A stretch of 57,206 bases of DNA from Nemertoderma westbladi (Eukaryota; Xenacoelomorpha; Nemertodermatida; Nemertodermatidae). Made by a program: the position numbers and the translations under genes. The notes beneath the pieces were generated by a model. That model had not been told where the DNA came from. It saw nothing but the letters and a program-made list of their open reading frames with translations, and searched no databases. Position 1 is the first letter of the stretch; each line of letters begins with the position of its first letter. Shown one piece after another: positions 45,846-56,741 of the stretch. The DNA is taken from contig JAUCBJ010006049.1 of assembly GCA_032718475.1 (NCBI GenBank), positions 1 through 57,206 on the forward strand, given 5' to 3'.

Positions 45846-47228
45846 ATTATGGATCCTCTCTCCTCTAAGGCAGGCAGGTTGGGGTCTAAATTCCCTATAA
45901 ACTTATAAAATAAAGAGTTTGTTACGATCGATTTCGAGCTCCCAGGCCCATTCTCAAGTAAATAATTAACAATATGAAATCACATTACTGCATTACAGAC
46001 TAAATAATCAAATAGAGTAGGCCTACATGGAATAGCTGAATACGTAAGGAAATTACAGAAATACACTAAAATAAATAACGAAATAAACTGCAAAGCCCTG
46101 GTAAAACTCAGAAACCGAACAATAGACTTACAATAAAATAAATACTGAAATAATACAGTTAGATGTTGTACAATAATAAACCACAGATACCGTTACCGGT
46201 TTGTAATGCTGGTTCTGTAGTCTGACAGCCTGGGCTACGTGGTGTACGGTGTAGCGTGTAGGCCATGGTACGGTAGGCTGTCAGGCAGAGGCAGTACAGC
46301 AGTACAATTCGTACTAACAGTTGACAGATCAAAATATTCAGGTGAACCTAAAGATATACAGTACAGTAGTTAAAATAACGGGGCGGGAAAAGTTAATATA
46401 GAGCACCATATAGCATAGTAGAACTAAATAAAAGAACACGGCATATAAAATAAGTAGAACAAATAGGGCATCGTTAAAAGTAAATAAAGGCACGGCGTAT
46501 TGGAATAAATTAATTTAAACTTGTGCAAAATCTTAAACTACAGTAGTTACGATAGGTTATTTTAAACATAAAATAAACTAAATTACCGGCACGCCACATT
46601 TTAATAGCTGACGATGAAAAATTGAAAATTTTTTAGTAACTTGACCATCTCCAAAGTAAACACAAGAGTACAGTAGATCAGATAAAGTGCGCACAAAGGG
46701 ATGGTTGTACATAAAAATTAGAAACCTCAAACAAAATATGGTAGGTCAGTTATAGGGTGGATAAAATACAAAATAAGGGGCACCATGGTAAAAAATAAAT
46801 AAAAAATAATAATAACTGAAGATAAAAAATAAAAAATAAAATGCATCGGATATAACCCTTTATTATTGAACAGGGTTCTATTGAACAGTTGTAAATACAG
46901 AATTGTACAAACATTCTAACAATATAATATAGTTACACAGATAGATCATGGTAAAGAATAATAACTAAAAGGACAAAATATTGCAAAGTTGAAAAAAATA
47001 AAAAATTGAAAAGTGAAACAACGTCTCAAAACTACAGTAGATCCGATAGGGCATGGCGAAAAATAAATCACTAAATAAACAAGTGGCCCGCTATACTGAA
47101 ATGCTCTCAATAAAAATTGAAACATGTGGATATAAACCTACGCGACGCCAGGTATGAGTTTGTTCAGGGGTGGGCGAAATTTACGAATGTAGACCGCCTC
47201 CCCGTGTATTCTATCAACGTCTGAGTGG
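45846..47228. other. AT-rich non-coding DNA with degenerate repeats
   Basis: No gene recognised. A loose repeat containing ACTACAGTAGWTC...GATA followed by AAATAAA-rich DNA recurs at about 46540, 46665 and 47030. AAAATAAAAAATAA runs dominate 46790-46850. Confidence 0.5.
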
Positions 47229-49613
47229 TATTTGTTCGCGCTTTTGAAGACCTTTAGCAGTTTAACCTGCCAAAATTTATATGTCTTTTAGTTAATTAAA
47301 ACACCTTTAGCATACGACAATATTTTATACTAATAAACAAAACATTACCCGAAGCCAGACCATGCGCGATCATTCACCCGATGGATCTACACCCGGGAGG
47401 CTGAATTCGGCTGCTTAAATTTTATTATTGCAGTGTAAGGTTGCAGTGTAAACCTACTGTATTATTCGATTGATCGTTATTAATTAATTTCTGACAGATA
47501 TTATTGGCTTTCGGGAAATATTAACAGTTCCTTTAGGACGTGGCGCTCTATCTATTTAAACAGAACTAGGACTTATACTAAACGCAACGATACTGCTTAT
47601 GATTAAAGTATAAGGCGCATTCTTTAGGAAATGCTTTGTTACCAATCACAATCATGCACACTATTCTGCCGACCGTCAGTAAATTTGATCACACATAAAG
47701 AGAGCAGCAATTGACTCATGTAGGGTCTGCTAAATAACATTAGATTCAATACACACCACATTAATATAAATCGCAATTGTGGGGCGAGCCACGAAGTTGG
47801 CGGAGCCTTAGCGAATTGACACTGTTAGGGGGTGGGTCAATTTATGCAAATAGTTGTCGTCGTCGTCGTCGTTGTCGTCGTCGTCGTCGTTGTCGTCGTC
47901 GTCGTTACGATTTTGACATGTTAATAACTTTGTCGGATTTAAAGCTGCCAAGTTGAAAATTTGTAGGTATCAATATGAGCAAAAGTTGAGATTTTTGAGA
48001 GACTTTCAGACACCATCAGTGCAATGGTCTCCCGCTAGAGGGCCACATGTCTAAACATTAAATGCCCTCCCATTTCTTTGCTTTTAATCCGTTTAAGCTG
48101 AAACTTGGCAGATATGTATTAGACCATTAGCTGTGACTTTCAAAGGAGGCGAATCCATCTGCAGTTCTCCAGTCTGCCGCTAGAGGGCCAACGTGACAAC
48201 GACGACAACTATTTGCATAAATTGACCCACCCCCTAACAGTGTCAATTCGCTAAGGCTTCGCCAACTTCGTGCTGCGCGAAGTCCCCACTTCGTGTTATA
48301 TATAGCCCGTCTCTCTAACCTGTAGTGTATCAAGAAAATTGGGAATTTTGGGTGATTTATCCGTATTCTCCAAAGAGCAATATTTCCATCAACAAATAGA
48401 TACAATTAATAACTGACGGTAAATAACAGTACAAACAATATGATTAATAGTGAGTTAATTAGATCAGATAAGTAATTAGGTCGGATTGATCGGATAACAG
48501 TTTATACTTTCGATAATTTAAGCAGTTTTACTAGAGTTCTTCCCAAAAAGCCGGTGTTATGGCGAAAAAGGGAACACAACAACAGAATCATATAAAATCA
48601 TATGACTACCTGACCATACGAGGATACCAACTACCCTTATTCCCCGAAGCTCCCGTCCAACACAGAGGATGAGCAGTGAGATAGGAAAATTCAGTTCAGT
48701 AGCTCTGGGATAGGTCAAAATCAACGCCCACTCAAATTCTATTGGCCGATACGGACAGCAGGGCTAAGGCAACCTCCCTAAGCTGGTTGGCCGATCGAAC
48801 AGAACCCAGATACTCTCGTACAGCCCATCAGCCAATAAGCTGGTAGCTTGCACTATTTTACCTATAGATCCCTTTTAGAGTATTCTAGCGACCGGGGGGG
48901 AACTGGCCAGCAAGGCAAACGAATCAGTTATCCCACAAAAGCTTTTACACCGCTCCCAGAAAATGGGATTTAAGTCTATAAAATATACAAAATCACAGTT
49001 TCTAAAATATAAAAATACTCTAAACAGTTAGTCTTTCTTGCGCGGACGGCGTTTACGCAGTTTTTTAAGGCTAGCAAGAGTCCTTTTCTCTTTGGGGCGA
49101 GCCACTTTACAAGGATGGCTATAACTCCTGGGTGAAGGGTGCAATATGATTGCATCAGAAGGTATGGGATTACGATCGGTATATCCGCCGGTCGAAGTAC
49201 CGGGTTGATTGACATCAACGTCCGGGGAGAGGGGTCTAACGGCTTTGAGAGCTCGTTTCAAGACAGCCGCTCTTACGGGTCCTGTACGAGTGGTCTGTAC
49301 GAGGGCCGTGGGTGGACCATAGGTAGTTAGAAACTTCCTTGGTTTAATGGTTCTTTCCAACTCGCGTTCGCGGGCTCGGTACTCGTAAGGCCGTCGATAT
49401 ACTTCCTGTAACTCAGGGTGTGAGTTGACAAATAAGTCTCCATAGGCAGGGTCTTGACGGATAAAGTTTATTAAGTTGTAAGAATGGATGTCACTCGGAT
49501 TAATGCTCCTGAGGAATTTGCGTACATATTTAGTTGAAATACATTCTCCAACGCGCTTCAATAGTTCATAACTTGATAGGCGTGATTTCTGCTCGACGGA
49601 GGCAAACAAATAA
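47229..49613 (-). repeat. Duplicated region, copy 2 (3' part and flank of zinc-knuckle gene)
   Basis: Homologous to 44008-45845. The flank between the stop codon and 47229 is non-coding. A short hairpin (TCCCATTTTCTGGGA, minus strand, about 48955-48970) and the surrounding CTTAAATCCC...GGTGTAAAAGC are almost identical in both copies, while the DNA beyond is more diverged. That suggests a conserved 3' signal. Confidence 0.75.
47780..48290. mobile_element. MITE inserted in copy 2 only
   Basis: Inverted arms share CACGAAGTTGGCGNAGCC, TTAGCGAATTGACACTG, then GGGGGTGGGTCAATTTATGC and AAATAGTTGTCGTCG, about 80 bp with almost no mismatches. A GTC/GTT microsatellite follows at 47857-47910. The equivalent position in copy 1 (about 44535, GTCGCAATCGTTATATG) is uninterrupted, so this is an insertion with a natural empty site. 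TSD not clear. Confidence 0.8.
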
Positions 49614-50476
49614 GGATGGAACGCATAAACTCCTTCGTAAGCGCGTCCAGGGTAATAGCGATGGCGTGAATCACAATGTAAATCAGCGTTCGCTTCCCAA
49701 GCTCTGATATAACGTAGTACAATCATTTCATCTACGCTCTCTAAATCATGATTAAAGGGACAATCAAAGCTGGAGTGTCCTTTTAATTGACAATGATGGC
49801 ATTGAGTCATAAATTGGGGGCAGACAGCAAAAATGTGCAAGTTATTGAGTCTGTAATACGCGCAATAAATTTCCATCGTCGGTTGTTCGTGGAAATAGGA
49901 ACAGCGGACGTTTGTGTCCATGGGCGTAACATGGTCTCTCGATGCGCATAACCGACAACGTTGCCGAGAAACATAGTTGGCATGGCGATAATCGTACGCA
50001 GTGAGACACTGTGGACCTTGATACCATTCTAGGAGGTAATCGTTGTCGTTGTTCCGGGCGCGATAGGCTGAATCTCCTCAGATTCTAGGCATATTGGTTC
50101 GTCTTCCCAGTCTGTTACGAATATAATTTTCGTGATCTATTCTCGGTTTATCGTTACGACTCCACTGGGTATGATATTTAAATAGAACCATTTCCCTTTC
50201 GGTGTATACATCGTCCGTATCATGTAAATCGATAGGATGGCCGGTAGTTAGGAAGTCCATATACGTACCATTACGATGCGTATAGCGAGCGGTTAATTTT
50301 CGATAGTCCAATTCACGCGTAAGTCGCTCTTGGGACATCGGCGGTTCGATATAACGACCATTGTCCTCCGTAATAGTCGGATCGGCTTCACCGCGTATCA
50401 AGCTATCCACAAACGCTTGTAAAGGTAGAGTATATCGCTCTCTAATACCAAGGTCATCTTCTATCAATTCCGTCAT
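49028..50476 (-). pseudogene. Unrecognised zinc-knuckle protein, one in-frame TGA
   Basis: I do not recognise this protein. The minus-strand frame starts at the ATG at 50476 (stops lie just upstream) and runs 482 codons to TAA, broken only by a TGA at codon 133 (50078-50080); coding-like sequence resumes at once in the same frame. Around codons 165-240 is a Cys/His-rich region with CRLC and a retroviral-type knuckle CHHCQLKGHSSFDC (C-X2-C-X4-H-X4-C, Cys 226, 229, 239 and His 234). The C-terminal third is basic and ends RKRRPRKKD, resembling a nuclear-localisation or nucleic-acid-binding tail. The N-terminal third is acidic and Asp/Arg rich. It could be a Gag or nucleocapsid-like protein of an unknown element, or a host RNA-binding protein with an intron I cannot see. 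The TGA may be a nonsense mutation or a readthrough site. Confidence 0.6.
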
Positions 50477-52124
50477 ATCTGCTATCTGAGTTTATTAATA
50501 TCAGTATGAGTTAATATTTAGGCAAGCGGGCGTCGCTGCCTACTAGTCTTTGCCCCCGGACAGTGGGTTTCTCAGCGCCGATGTACCGTTGTCGCGGTGT
50601 TTACGCCAACATGTAGCAACAGCACGACAACGATAACCGGCACAAGTCCCACCACTGTCCGTCCCAAAAGCTTGAATCCACTTGAGGTTATCTCGGTAGA
50701 GTTAGGGCTACTTTACAATTGCGATTAGCTACTGTAAACACACTTTAGTAGTAACATTCACCTATAAACGCACAAATTCCATACAATCATTACTTACTGC
50801 ACACATGCAGGCCATTTGTTCGTTAGTCAGTGTCTTCCAGAATGTCACGTTATTACTATGTATCCTTGGATACTAATAGTGCGCTATGTATCCTCTTAGG
50901 CTACGCAATGGGGCAAGCCTTTTATTGTTCCTTTAACTTGCTTCTAATTCTAGCGTGGGTGTTGCCATGGTGACATTATGGAAAACTAGCGGTAGAATTA
51001 GGGTAATTCTCATGCATACAGATCTGGGATGTTATTTAATAGTAATTCTTTAGTTGTCAATATCCTCTTTATGCATGATTTTATAAATTTTATCGGCTAT
51101 TGACTATATGTTGGAGATTCTCGCACTCTAGTACACTCAATATGAATCTCCGCTCCCATGATCTATTAATTACTGGAAATTTGGGAATGTTATAAATTGC
51201 ACAAAATGACAATTTATGAAATTCATTTGAATATGAATTTAAATTTATTCCCGTGAATTTTATTATTTGATGTTAAATTGACACAAATTTTATTCCAGAG
51301 CATATCTGGGGACTTAGGATCCTTAATTCTATAAAATAGTCCTTCTAAGAATATCGGTAAATACTGCGATATCTTAATTGACTAGAATTTTTTAAAGGAT
51401 CGGGATTTTACAGATTTTAATAAATATTAAATTAATATTTAGGATGAGCACCGATTTATTCCAGAACTTGTCTGGGGACGTTAACCACTGATTCTAGAAT
51501 TTGTCTTTCAAGTATATCGGTGGGTGCCACGATATCTTAATCGACTAGAATTACAGATGGTCAAAAAGTTTAACAGATTTATTTGCGATTTACGCTACTG
51601 TTAGAGGGACATCACGCTACTATATGTATTATTTGTTATAAGGTAGAAGAGCAATATCGCACGAAGCAATGTCAGTGTGAAGAGGCAAGTCGTTTCCAAG
51701 GTCTACCCAGAGCTTGGTTTACCTGAGACACGAGGATCTGAACTTTGCATTCCTAATACTCTGCCTACCAATAATACTTAAATATAGTAGTGGCTTTATT
51801 GTACTTTAATAAGTACTGACATGTCATCTTACTATAGTCTCGCATTTATAATATAATACGGACAGTAAGGAAAGAGAAAAATAATTATTTCTTGCCGTCG
51901 CACTAAATATATTGTAAGTAATTAAATACGTAATAAACACTAATATATTGCACTAATTTACTAAATATTCTAAAATAACATTCTACTAAATAAAATTAAA
52001 GAAAACGATTATAATAAAATTACATAATAATACATACATAAATATAAAATAAAAACAAATATAAAATGATATAGTCACACGCCCACTCCATATGTTATTA
52101 CGTTATGGAGTCCCTAGATATTTG
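50477..52124. other. Non-coding stretch between zinc-knuckle gene and BEL/Pao element
   Basis: No gene recognised. A segment of roughly 110 bp occurs twice, about 170 bp apart: around 51290-51400 and 51458-51555, sharing ATTCCAGA..TTGTCTGGGGAC, ATATCGGT and CGATATCTTAAT-GACTAGAATT. This part could include the 3' LTR of the element to the right, but no matching 5' LTR was found. Confidence 0.45.
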
Positions 52125-55100
52125 TCAGATTAGGGAAGTGGTCGTAGGAAGAGTATCTTGCCTTCCATAGTTTCCGGACAGTTTTCGGTCTCTTTCCAGT
52201 AAACATAAACGACTAGCTGGGCGATTGAGTCGTTGTGTTACTTTCTCCGCTCCCTTGGCCTGTCTAATTTCTGCCGTGGTAAGATGAGGAGGCCATTCTT
52301 CTTCTTTACTTAAGGAGTCGGATCCACCTAACCAGCCTGGAGTATCTATCAGTTCTTGAGGAGTTGCTCCTCTGGAAGCGATGTCGGCTGGATTAATCGT
52401 CCCAAGGCAATGTCTCCATTGATCTACATTGGAGTTAATATCGTCATTATCTGAGGAGTATGGTGTTCCCTCAGTTGGATCGTCCACATCACTGCTCTCC
52501 ACTTCCCCCTTTACTTGGTATACCTGTTGTTGAGGTAATCTCTCTTTGAGAGTTCTACGGGAAGGGCCAGTGAAGTACCAACCTACTCTAGTTCTTACCG
52601 CATAGGTTTGTAGTGGCTGCGGTTGAGCAGGCCGTTTCTCTAATGTTTCGAGCGCCTCGTGCGCGTTTTGGCCGATGAGTATTTGCACTCCCGGATAATC
52701 TGTCTGGAATCGAGGTATCTTAAGATGTTGGATGCTCTCATCTTCGTCCCAATTATAAAGGTCTGCTTGAGTAGTAGCAAAGTTCTTTATAGCCACCATT
52801 TTTACTGACCTTATACCTTGTGTTCCTAACTTATCCTGGGGGGTGGACAACACACCTACATAGTAATCTGCCGTTAGGGTAGATTTCCAAACCTGCATAA
52901 TTCCTGACATATTCAATTTAGTCCGGAACTTGGGTTGTCCAGCAAAGATATCTTCGGCTAGTTCTTGATCGATGAATGTTCCTGTGCTGCCGGAGTCAAG
53001 GAGGGCGTTCACTATGTAGCTTTTGTTAAGACCGTGAACTCTTACTTGAACTACAGGAAATTCTCTGATTCCTACGTTGGAAGCTGGAGCTTTCCAAGAT
53101 GGTTGTTTGGCGAAAGTAGTTGGGGGAAACTCATCGTTGATGTCCTTTTCGTAAGTAAGTGCTCGATACACGGTGGTATTGATTAGATAACAGGATTCGT
53201 TGGCGTCGGAGAATTCGTCAGTATAGAATCCTTCCATCTCAGACTCCTGATCAGTGTCGTTTACATCACTGAATTGGACATGTAGTTCGGACTCACTTAC
53301 CTGACTCTGCTTGTCTCGTTCGAACTCACTATGTAACAAGATGTGATGTTTCGCACCACACTTTTCACACTTTATGTCGGAGTAACAGGTTCGCCGTTGG
53401 TGTCCTGGTCTGAGGCAATTATAGCATAACCGCTTGTCCCACACAACTGTACGTCTGTCTACAAGGGATTTCTTTAGAAATTCCGCACACGCACTCAAAC
53501 GGTGGGTCCCGTCGCACAGTGCACAGTTAGGTTTTATGTTACTTACTTTACCTTGGGTAGTTTGATGCACTCTCGTTCTTTCTTCGGGCTTTCTTCCGCG
53601 CATTCTGCTAGGAGACTGAGGAGGGGTCTTAGCAACCTGTTCTCTCCTATTGTTGGTTCGAGCCTTGTATTTACTTACGTCCTTGGAGGTTTTGTCAACA
53701 TAGTAAGATCGTTGGGTGTCTTTCCCGCTGTCTTCTTCTTGAGAAGCTTGGCTTTCGCCGTCGTCAGTGTAACACACCGGTGTTACTCTTCTCCTAGAAG
53801 TGGGTTTCTCACTTACCTTATTTTCTGATGTTTTCTCTCTGGACTGCTTGATGAGTTGTAGTTTTACTTCACCATCTAAGAAAGACATGAGATCAGCCAT
53901 GGTAGGACTTCGTCGTTGTTGTTCATTCATGTACAACACTTTCTTGTCCCAGCGTGTACATACTCCACCCTTTGGTAAAGTAGAGACTACGGCTCCAATA
54001 ACCATGGAACTCTGATATTCATGCGACTTACCTAACCAGTCCAGTTGTCTACAGATCTCTTGAATTTCATCGGAAAACTCTATAATCCCGCTACTAAGGA
54101 AGTGTCGGGGGGCTACTAATTTTGCATACAAATACTTAGCTATGTTATCTTTGTTACCATACCTGATGTTTAGTGTATCCCAAACTTGTCTTAATCCATC
54201 TGGATGTCCAATAAACTTTAACGCCATTAACTTGGGAGGTCCTTCCAAGCACTTGATGAGGAATCTAAGTTTCTCTCCGTTAGATAGTACAGAGTTCTGT
54301 ATGCTATCTTTGTAATATTCGTTGAAAGGTAACCATTTCATCTCATCTCCATTGAATTTGACGATCTCTCCCACTTTGACCGCTTGGCGGGCTTCTGTTC
54401 TAGCCATCTGACGCGTAAAGCTTTCTTGAGCCATCGTGTTATTTAATATCGAATTATCGGTATATAAATTTCTCGGATCATTATCAGGTCTATAGGGAAT
54501 ATCATTAATAACAGGTCTATAATCACCCTTAATAGGGTTTGCTATAGGAGTTTCTACTTCACTAGCAGTATAGATGCGTGTAGGCTCCACACCTTGCGCA
54601 TGTAATACTTCAGACCTAACAGGTTGACACAATGTTACAGGGGGTATTGGTATGCCCTTTTGTATATTGACTAATTTGTCGCGTTCTAGCGCGATACTTT
54701 GCTGCACTTCTTGCAACTCTGCTCTACCTTCCCTCACTGTTCCCTTAAGTTGGTGGACAGTCTCCTGCATCTGTCCTAGCAGGAGATTCATCCCCCGCCG
54801 TCCCTCTTCCACCCACTCAACCGCCGAAGCGGGAGTCGCCAACATAGTAGCGGGCTGAAGCGGGACGACGGGAGACAAATTTTTGATTTCTCTCTCTGCT
54901 ATCTGGACAGGGATATTCTCTTGGACTGTTCCACCGGGTGCAGGCAGTGTAGTACTATGTAAAGGGAATTTAGAGTTAAGCTCTGGAAGTACAGGGGTCT
55001 CTAACACAGAAGTGACTTTGGGAACGACAGGCTTAATTACTTCAGGTTCATCAACTATTGTAGGGAGTCTTTTGACCTTAATACTTTGGGCTGTAGGTTC

Positions 55101-56741
55101 TACACTACTCAAGTCTGTGCTAGCTAGCTGTCTTCTAACAGCTGGGGGCAAATCAGGCAATTTGCGACGGTAAGATGTTTTTCTACGCCTACTTAGATGA
55201 GATCTATTTCCTCCGCCTTCAGGATCGGTAGTCTCGCCTTCCTCCGAGGATGTGTATCCCTGGCGCTTGGGAGTAGATTTTCTCATCATCTGCATTTGAT
55301 TAGCAGTAAACTGTTTATTTATACTGTCTTGCGTCTCTTGCAGATTCTCCAACTCCAATTGGATAGTCTCCTCAGAAGCTCTACGTTCTGCTTCTGCCAC
55401 TGCTGCCTTTCTTTCTGCTTCTGCTTCTGCCGCCTTTCTTTCGGCTTCTGCTTCTGCTTCTGCTACTGCTGCTTTTCCTTCTGCTTCTGCTTTTGCCGAC
55501 TTTCTTTCGGCTTCTGCTTCTGCCGCCTTTCTTTCGGCTTCTGCTTCTGCCGCCGCTGCTGCTGCCACCTTTCTTTTCTCTATCCATTCTTTCTTTACTT
55601 GTTCTTCTCGGACTCTAGTGAGGCGGAGTTTTTCATCACATTCAGCTTGGTTTGCAGCTAACATTTCCGCATCGATTGAGTCCAACACAAGCTTAGTTCC
55701 TTCACTATTAGGGGAAAGTCCAGACAGCCGTCTCCTCAACTCTTCGTCTCCTAGGAATCGCTGATAGTCGGACAAATAAATGTCGATAGCGTCTCTAGTT
55801 CGCGGCTTCTCGGCGGTCTCTTCGCTTTCCGCTTGAGAAAGGGTGACATCAGTTTGTTCTTCATGGGGTGATCTCTCAGCCAGCTGGGATTTCCACTGAG
55901 CCGTTTCCTGCACTTTGAGATCTACCCGATGTAACCAAGTTTTGACAGCAACCTGTAGCGACGTGTCCTGTCTTCTTTTGGAAGTTTCCTCAAAGGCTGA
56001 GAGGATTAGTCGTATGCGTAGGGTTCTTTCGCGTATTTGGTATAGCAGCTCTTCCTGCTCTTGAGGTCCTTGAAGTTGTCGAAACAGTTGTTCTTCCAAT
56101 CGCTCCAAGGAGCCGAAGAATCCCTGCACATACCCTGCTGCCGACCTCTTCCAAACAGCTGGATCCATTGTATCTTTAGCCACTCCCATCCGGTGTATAT
56201 CTTCCCAAGTAGCCTCGGACAGATCCAACGGGAGTCCGAGTCCGGGAAAGTTCCATTGTGACTCGACAATAGACATCAATTCTTCCCTGGCGTATCCCGC
56301 ATAATTATCTTGGGTCGCTCGCTTATTCCTCGCCCAATCGGCTTGATGTTCCTCTACCGCAATGAATATAGTAGTTAGCACTGCAGCAGGAAGGGTAAGA
56401 AGGGGGTCCGAGTAGACTGTAGCAGCCATCTGCACTCCGCGTTCGGGGGTCAGCTCTACAGTATCCAAACTACTGGAGCTATCGGGTCGCTGGGAAGTAG
56501 GTTCTTGACCAAGATGTTGCTGCGATAGGACAACTGCCTCTTGGTTCCGTTTGACCTGTGCCCGAGTGCCTATAATGGACCTATGGTGGATCAGCCTAGG
56601 GTCTGATACTACTGGAGGGATGACCTTTCTTGCAGTAGGAGGTGAGCTGAACTCTTTTCTTAATCGCTCCACACTCCTATCTGTGTCACAGATGGTTGTA
56701 TCGATCAGACTGTCTGACAGGTTTTGCTGAGTGTCAGACAT
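52125..56741 (-). CDS. BEL/Pao Gag-protease polyprotein with RT and integrase deleted in frame
   Basis: This uninterrupted ORF encodes 1538 residues. In order: an acidic N-terminal region; a coiled coil of AEAEAERKAAE repeats (about 380-467); a Pro-rich linker; a DUF1759-like Gag domain (about 775-880, with KFNGDEMKWLPFNEYYKD); zinc knuckles (about 1072-1141, CALCDGTHRLSAC and CYNCLRPGHQRRTC, then CEKCGAKHH); and an aspartic protease with LLDSGSTGTFID (about 1243). At about residue 1437 the sequence jumps to WRHCLGTINPADIASRG, which in BEL/Pao lies after RNase H. A second jump near residue 1505 leads to RPASRLCLLERD, the end of the DUF5641-type domain. So reverse transcriptase, RNase H and integrase are absent, yet the frame is intact. 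It looks like a non-autonomous or co-opted Gag-protease unit. Confidence 0.9.
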   Translation of the reverse strand: MSDTQQNLSDSLIDTTICDTDRSVERLRKEFSSPPTARKVIPPVVSDPRLIHHRSIIGTRAQVKRNQEAVVLSQQHLGQEPTSQRPDSSSSLDTVELTPERGVQMAATVYSDPLLTLPAAVLTTIFIAVEEHQADWARNKRATQDNYAGYAREELMSIVESQWNFPGLGLPLDLSEATWEDIHRMGVAKDTMDPAVWKRSAAGYVQGFFGSLERLEEQLFRQLQGPQEQEELLYQIRERTLRIRLILSAFEETSKRRQDTSLQVAVKTWLHRVDLKVQETAQWKSQLAERSPHEEQTDVTLSQAESEETAEKPRTRDAIDIYLSDYQRFLGDEELRRRLSGLSPNSEGTKLVLDSIDAEMLAANQAECDEKLRLTRVREEQVKKEWIEKRKVAAAAAAEAEAERKAAEAEAERKSAKAEAEGKAAVAEAEAEAERKAAEAEAERKAAVAEAERRASEETIQLELENLQETQDSINKQFTANQMQMMRKSTPKRQGYTSSEEGETTDPEGGGNRSHLSRRRKTSYRRKLPDLPPAVRRQLASTDLSSVEPTAQSIKVKRLPTIVDEPEVIKPVVPKVTSVLETPVLPELNSKFPLHSTTLPAPGGTVQENIPVQIAEREIKNLSPVVPLQPATMLATPASAVEWVEEGRRGMNLLLGQMQETVHQLKGTVREGRAELQEVQQSIALERDKLVNIQKGIPIPPVTLCQPVRSEVLHAQGVEPTRIYTASEVETPIANPIKGDYRPVINDIPYRPDNDPRNLYTDNSILNNTMAQESFTRQMARTEARQAVKVGEIVKFNGDEMKWLPFNEYYKDSIQNSVLSNGEKLRFLIKCLEGPPKLMALKFIGHPDGLRQVWDTLNIRYGNKDNIAKYLYAKLVAPRHFLSSGIIEFSDEIQEICRQLDWLGKSHEYQSSMVIGAVVSTLPKGGVCTRWDKKVLYMNEQQRRSPTMADLMSFLDGEVKLQLIKQSREKTSENKVSEKPTSRRRVTPVCYTDDGESQASQEEDSGKDTQRSYYVDKTSKDVSKYKARTNNRREQVAKTPPQSPSRMRGRKPEERTRVHQTTQGKVSNIKPNCALCDGTHRLSACAEFLKKSLVDRRTVVWDKRLCYNCLRPGHQRRTCYSDIKCEKCGAKHHILLHSEFERDKQSQVSESELHVQFSDVNDTDQESEMEGFYTDEFSDANESCYLINTTVYRALTYEKDINDEFPPTTFAKQPSWKAPASNVGIREFPVVQVRVHGLNKSYIVNALLDSGSTGTFIDQELAEDIFAGQPKFRTKLNMSGIMQVWKSTLTADYYVGVLSTPQDKLGTQGIRSVKMVAIKNFATTQADLYNWDEDESIQHLKIPRFQTDYPGVQILIGQNAHEALETLEKRPAQPQPLQTYAVRTRVGWYFTGPSRRTLKERLPQQQVYQVKGEVESSDVDDPTEGTPYSSDNDDINSNVDQWRHCLGTINPADIASRGATPQELIDTPGWLGGSDSLSKEEEWPPHLTTAEIRQAKGAEKVTQRLNRPASRLCLLERDRKLSGNYGRQDTLPTTTSLI

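Noticed and set aside
55197-55661. Cys/Phe-rich 154-codon plus-strand ORF
   Set aside because: Antisense of the Ala/Glu coiled coil of the BEL/Pao Gag.
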